A stretch of 64,000 bases of DNA from Candidatus Symbiopectobacterium sp. NZEC151 (GTDB lineage: Bacteria; Pseudomonadota; Gammaproteobacteria; Enterobacterales; Enterobacteriaceae). The notes under the pieces were generated by a model that saw nothing but the letters and a program-made list of their open reading frames with translations, had not been told where the DNA came from and ran no database searches. The position numbers were made by a program, and so were the translations under genes. Below are positions 48,894 to 58,043 of this stretch, piece after piece. The stretch lies in assembly GCF_025962655.1 (NCBI RefSeq), contig NZ_JAGFPE010000001.1:930001-994000 (forward strand), written 5' to 3'. Positions within the stretch are counted from its first letter, which is position 1; each line of letters opens with the position of its first letter.

Positions 48894-49703
48894 ATGAGAA
48901 TATATTCGTCAATTATTAATCAAAATACTGACTCGTTAGATGTGGCCTTGGCAAAAAAAACAAAAAACTCTGACATTTCCAGAAAAACCCTTAATAAGCT
49001 GGTAAAAATCGCTACCAAATCCATTGGCTTATCCAAAAGTGATGCGAAAAGTATATTTCACAACACGGGAAAAACAATAAAAACGCCAGAATCAAAACAG
49101 CTGAGCAATGAAATATGCAAAGTCCTACGCCATGTATCCCATCAGCACGTAAAGCAGATATATACTACCTGGATGAAGAACTGCGGTGTCACCCTAACGC
49201 CTAAAACACCCGATGGGTGTTGTTACTCGGATTTTATGCATGACCACAGCAATATTATCGGCAGCGTGATTGCAGAAAGCAAAGAAGCCGTTGTGGTCGT
49301 TGATAAATTGCAAGCTAATCGTTTGATAAAAATCTTTTTCGACGGTGAATCACCGGGCATGATCAAAGATCAAACAGAGGCATTTAATCGTTATTACGGC
49401 GATGGTACCGCCAGTACGTTATCCGGTCGAGCGATTGTGTTAAACAATATCAGCGGTTATCCGCTGTCACAGGTACACCGTTTTCACGAAAATGCCGATG
49501 TCGATTTTGTGAAAACGGTGGCAAGAATGATTGATAAAGATGTGCATTCAATGGGATTGTCCAAGGATGATTTCTTATACAACGCGCAACATGAAAGGTT
49601 CCTCCCCATCGAGATGGAAACGCTCAAGGTCAACGCCATTAACCATGAGGCTTTGCAGTCAGCGCTGATCTATATCAGAGAACGGGATAGCGCTGGCAAT
49701 TAG
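48894..49703 (+). CDS. OspG/NleH-like effector with degenerate kinase motifs (predicted pseudokinase)
   Basis: 269 residues, AT-rich, no Sec signal. From about residue 121 it aligns with the Shigella OspG / E. coli NleH kinase effectors: IIGSVIAE (glycine-loop region), LIK146IFF (ATP lysine), QTEAFNRYYGDGTAS (family hallmark around the alpha-C glutamate), ISGYPLSQV (hinge region) and FLYNAQHERFLPIEM. The catalytic loop HYDLNTGN of OspG is replaced by SMGLSKDD (219-226), and the following PID becomes PIE, so the catalytic Asp, the Asn and the metal Asp are missing. Residues 1-120 have no match I recognise and may carry the secretion signal. OspG binds E2~ubiquitin and dampens NF-kB signalling. 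A binding role without phosphotransfer is my inference. The relationship is distant. Confidence 0.6.
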   Translation: MRIYSSIINQNTDSLDVALAKKTKNSDISRKTLNKLVKIATKSIGLSKSDAKSIFHNTGKTIKTPESKQLSNEICKVLRHVSHQHVKQIYTTWMKNCGVTLTPKTPDGCCYSDFMHDHSNIIGSVIAESKEAVVVVDKLQANRLIKIFFDGESPGMIKDQTEAFNRYYGDGTASTLSGRAIVLNNISGYPLSQVHRFHENADVDFVKTVARMIDKDVHSMGLSKDDFLYNAQHERFLPIEMETLKVNAINHEALQSALIYIRERDSAGN

Positions 49704-49739
49704 ACGGTGCGCTACCTTGCGGTAAAGTATAATAAGAAT

Positions 49740-49766
49740 GCCGGGTGTGAATCACCACCACCCGGC
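49740..49766. terminator. Hairpin between the OspG-like gene and pemB
   Basis: Inverted repeat GCCGGGTG / CACCCGGC (49740-49747 / 49759-49766), followed on the minus strand by T-rich sequence; serves two convergent genes. Confidence 0.65.
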
Positions 49767-49784
49767 GCAGCAAGTAATACAATA

Positions 49785-51089
49785 TTATTGGTTTAGCAAT
49801 ACGGTGGTTTTATATTCCCATAGCCGATTGTAATTAATGTCATCCAGATCGCGCTGTAGGTTTGCGTTACCTTTGAACGGTCTACGTGTGGTGGCGGCTG
49901 CACTCCACGGATTGAGCAAGTCATAGCCGCTATCAACGCTGCTGTCTCGAATCACCAGTTGACCATTTGCTGTTTTACCCGGCAAATAACCAGTTTGGCG
50001 CGCGCCCTGATCCCAGGCCCGGCCCATGTTGGCCTTTTGCTTGCCAGTCTTATAGCCACTGTCGGACGTCAGCGCGCTGTTGATCACCAGGAAACCGTGT
50101 TTTACCCACGGCATGGTGTCGGGAGCGAATACATAGGCTTCTTTTGATTTGCGCGTCGATACGGTATGGAAACGGACGTTATCAAACACGGCGGTGGCAC
50201 GGCCAAAAACGTAGTCGACATCCCCTTCGATATAACTGTCTTTGATATAGGCGCGGCTGTAGTGATCGGTGACGTAATTATTCATTTTATCACTGGTGTT
50301 GACGAAGAACGTATCTTGCCGCCCAATCAAACGCACCTGCTCTAACTGAACCTTATCGCCATCCGTTCGCAACGCGACGCCCTGATGTGTGCCACTGTCT
50401 ACCGTATCCAGCAGCGAGTTCACCACCGTCAGATTTTTTAACTGAAATTCATCGCTCTGTGACCATAAGACCGCGGCGCAGATGGTATCAATCGTTTTAT
50501 TCTGCTTCGATGCGCAAACGTCATACATATACCAGGCAGGGTCGCCAGGCTGATATTGTTGATTGGCATTAACCATCGTGCGGTAGGTTTCCGGTGAAAT
50601 CATCGAGTCCAATCCCAGCGATATCACGGTTTTTTCCGGCGTATCGCCAGCGCCAAACAGCGTGATCGGTGGCGCTTCAGCGGGTACGTAAACTGTGCCG
50701 ATGTAGGTTCCTGGCTGCAATTTGATGTAAATACGCTGATTACCTTTCTGCTGTTTCAATGCCTCATTCACCGCGTCTTGTATCTGCGTATAACTGGCAC
50801 CGTCAACCCCTTTTGTTGGCCCCACCACATAGGGCGTTTTTACTGAAGCGATGTTGATAGGCTGAGGTGTCCAGGCGTCGGCAATGGGGGAAGCATAGAG
50901 GCCGCGATAGGCAAAATAGTGCTGTTGTGTAAAACGCGCAGCCTCATCGCTGGACAGCACGGGCCGTTGTGCTGTTCCTGGGAACGAAGGCTGATACTGT
51001 GCCTGCGGCGATGTTGCCGTTTGACACGCCGCTAATAATAAGGAAACGGATACCGCAGCAGCAATACCGGAGAATGGCTGATATTTCAC
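49785..51089 (-). CDS. pemB: Pectin methylesterase lipoprotein PemB
   Basis: 434 residues, almost the length of Dickeya PemB. A lipoprotein signal (VSLLLAACQT) is followed by a right-handed beta-helix pectinesterase domain. Active-site residues are visible: Asp in LIGRQDTFFVN, the second Asp in GDVDYVFGRATAVFDN, and Arg in NMGRAWDQGAR. Removes methyl groups from methylated oligogalacturonides at the cell surface so that pectate lyases can act. A KdgR box at 51112-51133 lies 23 bases upstream, so expression should be released by the pectin breakdown product KDG. The related E. coli protein YbhC has no such box to my knowledge. Confidence 0.93.
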   Translation of the reverse strand: MKYQPFSGIAAAVSVSLLLAACQTATSPQAQYQPSFPGTAQRPVLSSDEAARFTQQHYFAYRGLYASPIADAWTPQPINIASVKTPYVVGPTKGVDGASYTQIQDAVNEALKQQKGNQRIYIKLQPGTYIGTVYVPAEAPPITLFGAGDTPEKTVISLGLDSMISPETYRTMVNANQQYQPGDPAWYMYDVCASKQNKTIDTICAAVLWSQSDEFQLKNLTVVNSLLDTVDSGTHQGVALRTDGDKVQLEQVRLIGRQDTFFVNTSDKMNNYVTDHYSRAYIKDSYIEGDVDYVFGRATAVFDNVRFHTVSTRKSKEAYVFAPDTMPWVKHGFLVINSALTSDSGYKTGKQKANMGRAWDQGARQTGYLPGKTANGQLVIRDSSVDSGYDLLNPWSAAATTRRPFKGNANLQRDLDDINYNRLWEYKTTVLLNQ

Positions 51090-51111
51090 TTCTCACCCCA
51101 TGCAGATTAGT

Positions 51112-51133
51112 AAAATGAAATCGAGTTTCAATT
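51112..51133 (-). promoter_or_regulatory. KdgR operator upstream of pemB
   Basis: On the minus strand the element has arms TTGAAAC and GATTTCATTTT around a short centre, a good dyad match to the KdgR consensus (AATGAAAC, centre, GTTTCATTT). It lies 23-44 bases before the pemB start codon. Confidence 0.8.
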
Positions 51134-51265
51134 CTATTTGCAAGAAAAAGAAAAAAAGTGAAGCGCGATCATGATTTTAGTATTGTCTGCCCCACCAGGT
51201 ACTGTTGACGGGGTTTTATCAACGAGAGGCGTTATCTCAGGAGAGTGGTTGTTGATATAATGCAA

Positions 51266-51282
51266 TGTATGTTGTAACTAAA
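51266..51282 (+). promoter_or_regulatory. Ter site, plus-strand orientation
   Basis: TGTATGTTGTAACTAAA matches 16 of the 17 bases of the core Ter consensus AGnATGTTGTAAYTAAA; only the first base differs, and the lock G:C is kept. It lies between the pdxK stop and the pemB control region. By the E. coli TerB rule it stops rightward-moving forks and passes leftward ones, the opposite of the site at 25210. Confidence 0.9.
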
Positions 51283-51327
51283 TTAAGCTTGTACTGATAT
51301 GATTCGAGCGTCATTGTCGTTATCCCC

Positions 51328-52191
51328 TTACACCAGCGGAGCCAGACACAGCTCTTCGCTTTCAGCCAACTGGGTTTTCAACACTGAGCGTTCCACCTGA
51401 TGGCAGGCATGTTGTGCGGCCTGTGCCGGAGATTGTCCGGCGAGTAAAGCCGCGGTCAGTTCTGCACAGAACAGATCGCCAGTGCCTTTCGGCGCAATGG
51501 GTAAACGGTTATGCAGGATCGGTACCACCGCATCGCGTGTGACGCACAGCGCCTGAATCCGTTGCTTATCGAGGTTGCCCGGTGCACTGGTGACAACCAC
51601 CCACTCCAGCGTTCCCTTTAGCAACGAACGTGCAGCGGCAATAGCCGATTCGGCACTGTCCAGCGTCATCGCCGATAAACAGCTCAGCTCAAACGCATTT
51701 GGCGTCAGCCCGGTAGCCAGCGGTAATACCTCATCGCGATAGCAGGCATTTATCTCGGCATTGACGTAGTAACCGCAGTCAGTATCCCCCATCACCGGAT
51801 CGAGAATGATGTGAATATCCGGCCAAGAGGCGCGCACCTGTTTAAGCCAGGCAACCAACGGCGGCACCAGCGAGGTCGTGCCGATATAGCCAATAACGAT
51901 AGCACGCGCATGTGTCAATGCGCCCCGCTCCAGCAGACCTTGCAGAAAACCTTCAAACCATTCGACCGGAATTTTCCCACCATAGCAGCTAGGATAATGA
52001 GGCGTATTGCTGAGGATGACCGTAGGCACCAATGCAACACGCAACCCATGTTGCGCCAGCGCCGGTACCGCGATACTGTTCCCTACGCAACCATAAACCA
52101 CCTGCGACTGAATGGAGATCACATCATAGTGTGCAGGCCCGGAATGAAAATGGGCGCTTTCCGCGTCCGGCGTAATGGGTACGTACTGCAT
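51328..52191 (-). CDS. pdxK: Pyridoxine/pyridoxal/pyridoxamine kinase
   Basis: 287 residues. Closer to PdxK than PdxY: VISIQSQVVYGCVGNSIAVPAL, VPTVILSNTPHYPSCYGGKIP, LDPVMGDTDCGYYV and the anion-hole/ATP motif PKGTGDLFCAELTAALL match E. coli PdxK. Phosphorylates B6 vitamers in the salvage route to PLP. Useful context is the PLP-dependent pair dat-ddc nearby, but there is no operon link. Start ATG at 52191; the upstream gap of 172 bases holds its promoter. Confidence 0.94.
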   Translation of the reverse strand: MQYVPITPDAESAHFHSGPAHYDVISIQSQVVYGCVGNSIAVPALAQHGLRVALVPTVILSNTPHYPSCYGGKIPVEWFEGFLQGLLERGALTHARAIVIGYIGTTSLVPPLVAWLKQVRASWPDIHIILDPVMGDTDCGYYVNAEINACYRDEVLPLATGLTPNAFELSCLSAMTLDSAESAIAAARSLLKGTLEWVVVTSAPGNLDKQRIQALCVTRDAVVPILHNRLPIAPKGTGDLFCAELTAALLAGQSPAQAAQHACHQVERSVLKTQLAESEELCLAPLV

Positions 52192-52363
52192 GTTATTCCT
52201 TTATCTGAATGATAACGTTATCGTTAACATCCGTAGCGAAGACCATCGTGTTCATGATGTCAGGATAGCGCAAACGTGCAATCCTGAATACCGACAGAAG
52301 CGCGCATTACCGAATAAACGGCACCCGCGCCGATATTAGAACTGCATTAGAAGGGAGATCATC

Positions 52364-53152
52364 GTGCATAACTTACCTGATATTGCTTTTTTTCACACGC
52401 TGGCCGATGCCGCCGCTGAGCAAACCCTGCCGCGCTATCGTTCAGCGCAAAATCTTCATATTGGCAATAAACCCAAGGAAGGTTTTCGCTTCGACCCGGT
52501 GACCGATGCCGATCGCGAAGCGGAACGCGCCATCCGAGCCCTGATTAGCGCGCACTACCCTGAACATGCGATTTTGGGCGAGGAGTTTGGCGCTGTTGGC
52601 AGCGGCGAAATCCAATGGATATTGGATCCGGTTGACGGTACCCGGCCTTTTCTGTGCGGCATTCCGGTGTGGGGAACGCTGATGGGCTTGCTGTATCACG
52701 GGCGCGCCGTCATGGGAATGATGAGCCAGCCTTTCACGCAAGAACGCTTCTGGGCCGATGGGATTCAGTCGTGGTATCGGGGCCCCTACGGTGAGCATGC
52801 GTTGCAAACACGTAAAAATCTACCGCTCGCGCACGCTATCCTACACACCACGTCACCCGAACCGGTGCTGAGCCACCCTACTGTCCATTTTCAGGATTTG
52901 ACGCAACACACCTTGATGACCCGTTATGGCGGAGAGTGCTATGCCATGGCGATGCTGGCCGCTGGCCACATCGATATCTGCGTCGAGTATGGCCTGCAAC
53001 CTTACGATATTGCCGCGCTGATCCCGATTATTGAGCAGGCAGGCGGCACCGTGACCACGCTCGATGGCGGGCGTCCCGAAGGCGGCGGGAATATCGTTGC
53101 TTCTGGCGATCCGCAACTTCATCAACAGGCGTTAGCCATACTCAATGGCTGA
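52364..53152 (+). CDS. hisN: Inositol-monophosphatase-family phosphatase, HisN-like histidinol-phosphatase
   Basis: 262 residues. Metal-binding motifs of the family: GEEFG, WILDPVDGTRPF and YDIAALIPIIEQAGG. The spacing and the RPF following DPVDGT resemble HisN-type histidinol-phosphatases more than inositol monophosphatase SuhB. Not in a his operon, so the substrate is an inference. ATG at 52364 with AAGGGAG upstream. Confidence 0.82.
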   Translation: MHNLPDIAFFHTLADAAAEQTLPRYRSAQNLHIGNKPKEGFRFDPVTDADREAERAIRALISAHYPEHAILGEEFGAVGSGEIQWILDPVDGTRPFLCGIPVWGTLMGLLYHGRAVMGMMSQPFTQERFWADGIQSWYRGPYGEHALQTRKNLPLAHAILHTTSPEPVLSHPTVHFQDLTQHTLMTRYGGECYAMAMLAAGHIDICVEYGLQPYDIAALIPIIEQAGGTVTTLDGGRPEGGGNIVASGDPQLHQQALAILNG

Positions 53153-53158
53153 CAGGTG

Positions 53159-54196
53159 CTAGTGCTCCTTCCCCCCTTCCAGCAGGCGCGCCCAGCGCGC
53201 GCCGCCATCGACTTGCTCGACAATCAGTTTCAGGGTCATGGTCAGCGGCACCGCCAACAAAATGCCGATCAGCCCCAATAATCCCTGCCACACCAACAGT
53301 GAAATCAGGACCACGCTGGTGGCGATATTCAGCTTCCGGCCGCACAGATAAGGGTCAACGATCCAGCCCAATATCAGGTTGATGACCAGGAACGCGGCCA
53401 GTGCCGCCATGCCGGTGCTCATGCCGTTAAAGGCAAATGCCTGAATGATAGGCGGTACTGCCGCCAGAATCGATCCCAGAACGGGAATAAAATTCAGCAG
53501 AAAGGCCAACACAGCCCAAATAAAGGCGAATTTAACCTGCAAAATGGTTAACAGCACCCAGATCGCCACACCGTTTAATACGCTCATCAGCGTTTTAAGC
53601 ATCAGATACTGCGTCACGCTGTCAATACCGCGGCGCACGGCTTTCATGCCAGCGGATTCCGTGCGAAATAGCCGTTGGATTTTCTCCACTAATACCGGCA
53701 CCTCGATCAGCATAAAAATCACGGTGAGAAACACCACCAATGCCGACGAAAAAAAACTGGATACGTGACTGAGCACGCGGGTAATCAGCCCAAGAAATTG
53801 CCCTGGGTCAATCAGCGACATCGCGGCTTCTGGCGATAGCGTTAGCCCCAACTCCTGTAATGGTGCCATGCCGACGGCAAGCTGACGCGTCAGCAAGCTG
53901 CGCATTTGCAGGCTCATTTGATTTAACTCGGGCAAAGCCGCCACCATCCGGAGCAGGACGTAGACCAGCAGCATCAGCAATACGCCGCCCAGCAACACCA
54001 CAATCAGAGAGCGCGGTAAGCGTGTGCGACACAACAGCGCCACCACAGGCTCTAGCACGATAGCCAAAAACAGGGAAAGCAGGATAATGGAAAGAATGGA
54101 GGCTGCCAGATGGATCCCCATCATGACGATAGCCAATGCGGCTAATAGCAGCATGCGATGCAGCAACGTATCATCGGAGCACACAGGTGTTTTCAT
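53159..54196 (-). CDS. tqsA: AI-2E family transporter, TqsA-like
   Basis: 345 residues from the ATG at 54196, same length as E. coli TqsA. Seven to eight membrane helices with the family C-terminal half (LNFIPVLGSILAAVPPIIQAFAF and IVDPYLCGRKLNIATSVVLISLLVWQGLLGLIGILLAVPLT). TqsA is reported to control export of autoinducer-2; other family members are Na+/H+ antiporters. A longer frame upstream is not conserved. Confidence 0.82.
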   Translation of the reverse strand: MKTPVCSDDTLLHRMLLLAALAIVMMGIHLAASILSIILLSLFLAIVLEPVVALLCRTRLPRSLIVVLLGGVLLMLLVYVLLRMVAALPELNQMSLQMRSLLTRQLAVGMAPLQELGLTLSPEAAMSLIDPGQFLGLITRVLSHVSSFFSSALVVFLTVIFMLIEVPVLVEKIQRLFRTESAGMKAVRRGIDSVTQYLMLKTLMSVLNGVAIWVLLTILQVKFAFIWAVLAFLLNFIPVLGSILAAVPPIIQAFAFNGMSTGMAALAAFLVINLILGWIVDPYLCGRKLNIATSVVLISLLVWQGLLGLIGILLAVPLTMTLKLIVEQVDGGARWARLLEGGKEH

Positions 54197-54331
54197 GGTG
54201 GCCTGCTTAGGGTTAACACGACGTTTAAATCCTGCCGCGCGCGGTAAAATCCATTTTTGAAAATGCGCGTCGGAAAGTCTGTTCTTCAACAGAAAATATA
54301 GCGGCTTTTCGCCGCAACGTCGTTGTAACCG

Positions 54332-55618
54332 CTATTTACCCCAGTGCGTTCTGAGGTATTCCACCGCCGGTGCGGTTTGAGGTTGATGCAGAAATCCTTC
54401 GCGAAAGAGCACGCTGCCTTTCACTTCCGGCAGCGCTTCATTGAGCGCCAACTGCCGCCGCAGTTCAGGCACGCCGCCGTCCCGCGCCCAATCAGGCTCC
54501 TTTTGCGCAGGCACGCCGACTTTATACAAGGCGACACCAATGTAGAGACGGGTTTTTGTTGGCCTTACCACGTCCGCCCACCATTTTACCAGTGTGTCAT
54601 AACGGACGATTTCTCGTGAAAAAGGCCAGTAGATTTGCGGGATGATATAGTCAATCAAGCCGCGTTCCACCCACAACCGGGTATCCGCATAAGCGATATC
54701 GTAGGTTGCACCGCCACGCGTATCCGAGCCGCGTGCGTCATTCTCCGCGTTGCGCCACACACCCGCCGGACTGATGCCAAACTCAACCTGCGGCTTGACC
54801 GCTTTGATCGCCATCGATATTTGCTCAATCAATAGCAAGGTGTTATTGCGCCGCCAGTCCCCTTTGGTGGCAAACCCCTGTCCATATTGCCGATAGGTGG
54901 CATCGTCTTGCAAACGAGAAGCAGGCGTTTCGTAGTAGAAATAATCATCAAAATGGATGCCATCCACGGCGTAGTTGTTGATCAGTTCCACCACCACATT
55001 GGTGATCCACTGACGCACCTCTGGGATACCGGGATCCAACACGAACCGATCGCTCGCCGTGCGTATCCACTCAGGGTGTAGCGCATACACGCTGGAGGGT
55101 GAAGCGCTAAGGGTATGCCGCAGCGCGGCCACCGTTTTTGGCTGGGTATTGCTGGTCACACGGTAGGGATTGAGCCAGGCGTGAATACGCAATCCACGCT
55201 TATGCCCTTCAGCCAACATAAAAGCCAAGGGATCGAAACCGGGATCTTTGCCCACCACACCGGTTAATACGTCAGACCACGGCAGTAACGCCGAGCGGTA
55301 TAGCGCCGTGCCATCCGGTTTTACCTGAAAAAAGACCGTGTTAACGCCCAGACTCACCAGATTGTCTAGTTTGTCAATCAGCGCCTGTTTTTGTAACGCA
55401 ATACGGCGCGCATCAGACGGTTCATCACTTGACGCTGGCGTCGGCCAGTCAAGGCCAGAAAGCGTGGTCAGCCAAACGCCCTTGACGTTCTCCGGCACAG
55501 CCGGAGAAACGCGGACGGGAGCCTCAACCACGGAGGGAGGAGTGACTTTGCTGTTACTGCACCCAAGTAACCCACACACCAAACACAGCAAAAAACAGCG
55601 ACGTCGATAACTCAGCAT
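54332..55618 (-). CDS. YddW/YngK-like lipoprotein, glycosyl-hydrolase-like family 10
   Basis: 428 residues from the ATG at 55618. Lipobox in LLCLVCGLLGCSNS. The GHL10 domain starts at KGVWLTTLSGLDWPTP and includes GVNTVFFQVKPDGTALYRS, GLRIHAWLNPYRVT and AVDGIHFDDYFYYETP with the likely catalytic acidic residues. Family members hydrolyse or modify peptidoglycan glycan strands. Adjacent to amiD, an amidase, which supports a cell-wall role. Confidence 0.88.
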   Translation of the reverse strand: MLSYRRRCFLLCLVCGLLGCSNSKVTPPSVVEAPVRVSPAVPENVKGVWLTTLSGLDWPTPASSDEPSDARRIALQKQALIDKLDNLVSLGVNTVFFQVKPDGTALYRSALLPWSDVLTGVVGKDPGFDPLAFMLAEGHKRGLRIHAWLNPYRVTSNTQPKTVAALRHTLSASPSSVYALHPEWIRTASDRFVLDPGIPEVRQWITNVVVELINNYAVDGIHFDDYFYYETPASRLQDDATYRQYGQGFATKGDWRRNNTLLLIEQISMAIKAVKPQVEFGISPAGVWRNAENDARGSDTRGGATYDIAYADTRLWVERGLIDYIIPQIYWPFSREIVRYDTLVKWWADVVRPTKTRLYIGVALYKVGVPAQKEPDWARDGGVPELRRQLALNEALPEVKGSVLFREGFLHQPQTAPAVEYLRTHWGK

Positions 55619-55659
55619 GTTTGGGCAATTCCTTGGCAGTAAAAAAGTCAATCACGGGT

Positions 55660-56538
55660 TCAGGTACGGTATTTTTCCACCAGCGCTTTGGCAATCGCCT
55701 CCGTTTGCGCATCGGCATTGCCTTCAATGTCCGCCGGGCGGAAATGCATCTGGAACGCGCTGATGGTCAAACGCGTATCTTTATCCAGCTCACCGTTTTG
55801 TGGAATTTTATCATAACCATACTTATGCAATGCTTTCTGAAGCGTCAGCACATCAGTCGGCGCAGTGGGCTGCCGTCCGGCCAGATACTTGTTCACCGTT
55901 GCGTCATCAGGCCAGGCACCAACGCCCATCTCCGCAAACCGTTTCCAGGGAAACAGCTTACCGGGGTCCTGTTTGCGCAGCGGTGCAATATCGCTGTGCG
56001 CCAGGACATTATCCGGCGTGATGTTGTTACGCTTGATGATGTCTTTGGTCAGCGCGGCAAGCGCGGTAATCTGCATTTCATTGTAAGGATACCAGGTGCG
56101 AACGCCAAGCATGTTATCGGTAAACCCGAGATTCACAATCTCAATGCCCACTGAAGAATCATTGACATTTACCCGGCCATTCCAATTACTGACCCCCGCA
56201 TGCCAGGCTCTCATATCCTCTGGCACCAGTTGCATTACCACGGGCTTGTTATTACGCAGCGGTGGATATTTCGCGACCAGATAATGCGCGCTGACCTGCC
56301 CCTGGGTTAATACCTCTAACGAGCGCGCATCATTCAGCGCGGTGTAATGCAAAATCAGAAATCGGACACGCTCATTCTGGCCTTTAGCCGGATGAGTGGT
56401 ATCCACGATGTAATCACCGCGATCGATTAACGTTGAGCGCGGCGTAGAACATCCGGCCACCACCAACGCGAGCCCCCCTACCGCGAGCCATTTCAGCCCG
56501 TGTGGGCGCATGGTTGATAAAAAAGAATTGAATATCAT
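55660..56538 (-). CDS. amiD: N-acetylmuramoyl-L-alanine amidase AmiD, outer-membrane lipoprotein
   Basis: 292 residues from the ATG at 56538, which has a very strong Shine-Dalgarno (AAGGAGGTGA). Lipobox LALVVAGCST. Amidase_2 domain with zinc ligands in RFLILHYTAL and VLAHSDIAPLRKQDPGKLF. A C-terminal peptidoglycan-binding-like segment follows (TLQKALHKYGYDKIPQNGELDKDT). Cleaves the amide between MurNAc and the peptide, including anhydro-muropeptides, at the outer membrane. Confidence 0.94.
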   Translation of the reverse strand: MIFNSFLSTMRPHGLKWLAVGGLALVVAGCSTPRSTLIDRGDYIVDTTHPAKGQNERVRFLILHYTALNDARSLEVLTQGQVSAHYLVAKYPPLRNNKPVVMQLVPEDMRAWHAGVSNWNGRVNVNDSSVGIEIVNLGFTDNMLGVRTWYPYNEMQITALAALTKDIIKRNNITPDNVLAHSDIAPLRKQDPGKLFPWKRFAEMGVGAWPDDATVNKYLAGRQPTAPTDVLTLQKALHKYGYDKIPQNGELDKDTRLTISAFQMHFRPADIEGNADAQTEAIAKALVEKYRT

Positions 56539-56717
56539 AGAAAAATTCACCTCCTTGGCGATTATTAACAGCAATAAACATCACAATAAGCAAGTAAACA
56601 GGTGCTTTGTTCTAATAATATTTACGCGGTTGCTATTAAATCATCGCTAAACCATTGCAATAATTAATCGTTTTATAGCATTTACCCATATTAATTACCC
56701 TTTTTAACAACAAAAAA

Positions 56718-56730
56718 GTGACGTCGTCAC
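56718..56730. promoter_or_regulatory. matS site (MatP binding)
   Basis: GTGACGTCGTCAC is an exact match to the matS consensus, in the intergenic region upstream of amiD. Confidence 0.8.
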
Positions 56731-56775
56731 TCATTGCGTTAACCCTACTGCGGTAATCGTTTCTGTAAAACAGAC

Positions 56776-56802
56776 AAAAAAAAAGGGAGCCGCCCGGCCC
56801 CC
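56776..56802 (-). terminator. Rho-independent terminator of the MFS gene
   Basis: On the minus strand a GGGGGCC / GGCTCCC stem (one G-T pair, loop GGGC) runs into a tract of T residues, immediately past the MFS stop codon. Confidence 0.85.
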
Positions 56803-56819
56803 GTTTATTTCATTCGACG

Positions 56820-58043
56820 CTACAGTGCACGCTGTCGCGTTTCCTGCCCCAGCAGCACGATAGCAAAGACAGCAAGCAGTATTGCCAGGCTAAACAAGGC
56901 AAAAATACCGCCGATGGGCACGCCGCTTGCGACCAACGTGCCGACCAATAACGGGCCAAAGATCCCACCGATACGCCCCACTGCCGCCGCCATTCCAGCA
57001 CCGGTAGCGCGAATGGATGTCGCGTATTGTTCTGGCGTATAGGCATACAGCGCGCCCCAGGCCCCGAGGTTGAAAAATGACAGCAGCGAACCGGAGAGCA
57101 GCAGTTGCGGTGCACTGGTAGCAACGCCGAAAAAATAGGCGCTGATCAGCGTTCCCAGCAAATAGACCACCAGCACAACCTTTCTCCCTGCGCGTTCAAT
57201 CAGCCAGGCAACGGTAAAATAGCCGGGTAACTGCGCCAGCGTCATCACCAGCACGTAACCGAAACTTTTCACCATATCAAACCCTTTGAGCATCATCACG
57301 CTCGGCAACCACAGGAACATGCCGTAATAGGAGAACACCACGCAAAACCAGACAATCCACAACATCACGCTGGCACGCCGCTGCTCCGGTACCCAGAGTG
57401 CGGCAATCTTATGGCGAAAAGCACTTTTTTTCTCTTTCTGGCTCAGTTGCAGATAGTGCGGCGAATCCGGCAAACGAAAACGCAGGTATAACGCGTAGAA
57501 GGCGGGCAACGCACACAGGATCATGGCACCGCGCCAGCCAACGCTCGGCAACGGAATCAGAAAATAGGCGATTAACGCCGCCAGCAGCCAGCCAACGGCC
57601 CAAAAACTTTCGAGCAGTACCACCACGCGGCCGCGTACTTCCGGGGGCACACTTTCGCTGACCAACGTTGATGCCACCGGCAGTTCGCCGCCTAATCCCA
57701 TGCCGATAAAGAAGCGCAATACCAGCAGGCTGCCGAATCCCCAGGCAAAAGCGCTTAATCCGCTGGCGATGCTGAACATTAACAGCGTGATCATAAAGGC
57801 AGATTTACGCCCTTTACGATCGGCATAGAGTCCGAAAACAAATGCGCCAACCGCCATGCCGATGGAGTTGACGCTGCCGATCAGCCCTAACTGTGCGGCG
57901 GACAGCCCCCACTCCAGTTTTAGCGCTGCCAGAACAAAAGACAACAGCCCGACATCCATGGCATCAAACAGCCAGCCGGTGCCACAAATGAGCAATAACT
58001 TATTACTGGATAACGCACCCTGTCTAACCTGAGATAAAATCAT
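56820..58043 (-). CDS. MFS transporter, YceI/NiaP-like
   Basis: 407 residues, twelve helices. N-terminal LLLICGTGWLFDAMDVGLLSFVL carries the membrane Asp pair of the aromatic-acid/niacin (SV2-like) MFS group. GLYADRKGRKSA and RFFIGMGLGGELPVASTLVSESVP follow. Relatives include Bacillus YceI (niacin transporter NiaP) and aromatic acid symporters. Substrate not determined; no NAD or aromatic catabolic gene adjoins it. Confidence 0.83.
   Translation of the reverse strand: MILSQVRQGALSSNKLLLICGTGWLFDAMDVGLLSFVLAALKLEWGLSAAQLGLIGSVNSIGMAVGAFVFGLYADRKGRKSAFMITLLMFSIASGLSAFAWGFGSLLVLRFFIGMGLGGELPVASTLVSESVPPEVRGRVVVLLESFWAVGWLLAALIAYFLIPLPSVGWRGAMILCALPAFYALYLRFRLPDSPHYLQLSQKEKKSAFRHKIAALWVPEQRRASVMLWIVWFCVVFSYYGMFLWLPSVMMLKGFDMVKSFGYVLVMTLAQLPGYFTVAWLIERAGRKVVLVVYLLGTLISAYFFGVATSAPQLLLSGSLLSFFNLGAWGALYAYTPEQYATSIRATGAGMAAAVGRIGGIFGPLLVGTLVASGVPIGGIFALFSLAILLAVFAIVLLGQETRQRAL

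Noticed and set aside
51328-52191. pdxY as the identity of the kinase gene
   Set aside because: Motifs SQVVYGCVGNSIAVPAL and SNTPHYPSCYGGKIP match PdxK, not PdxY.
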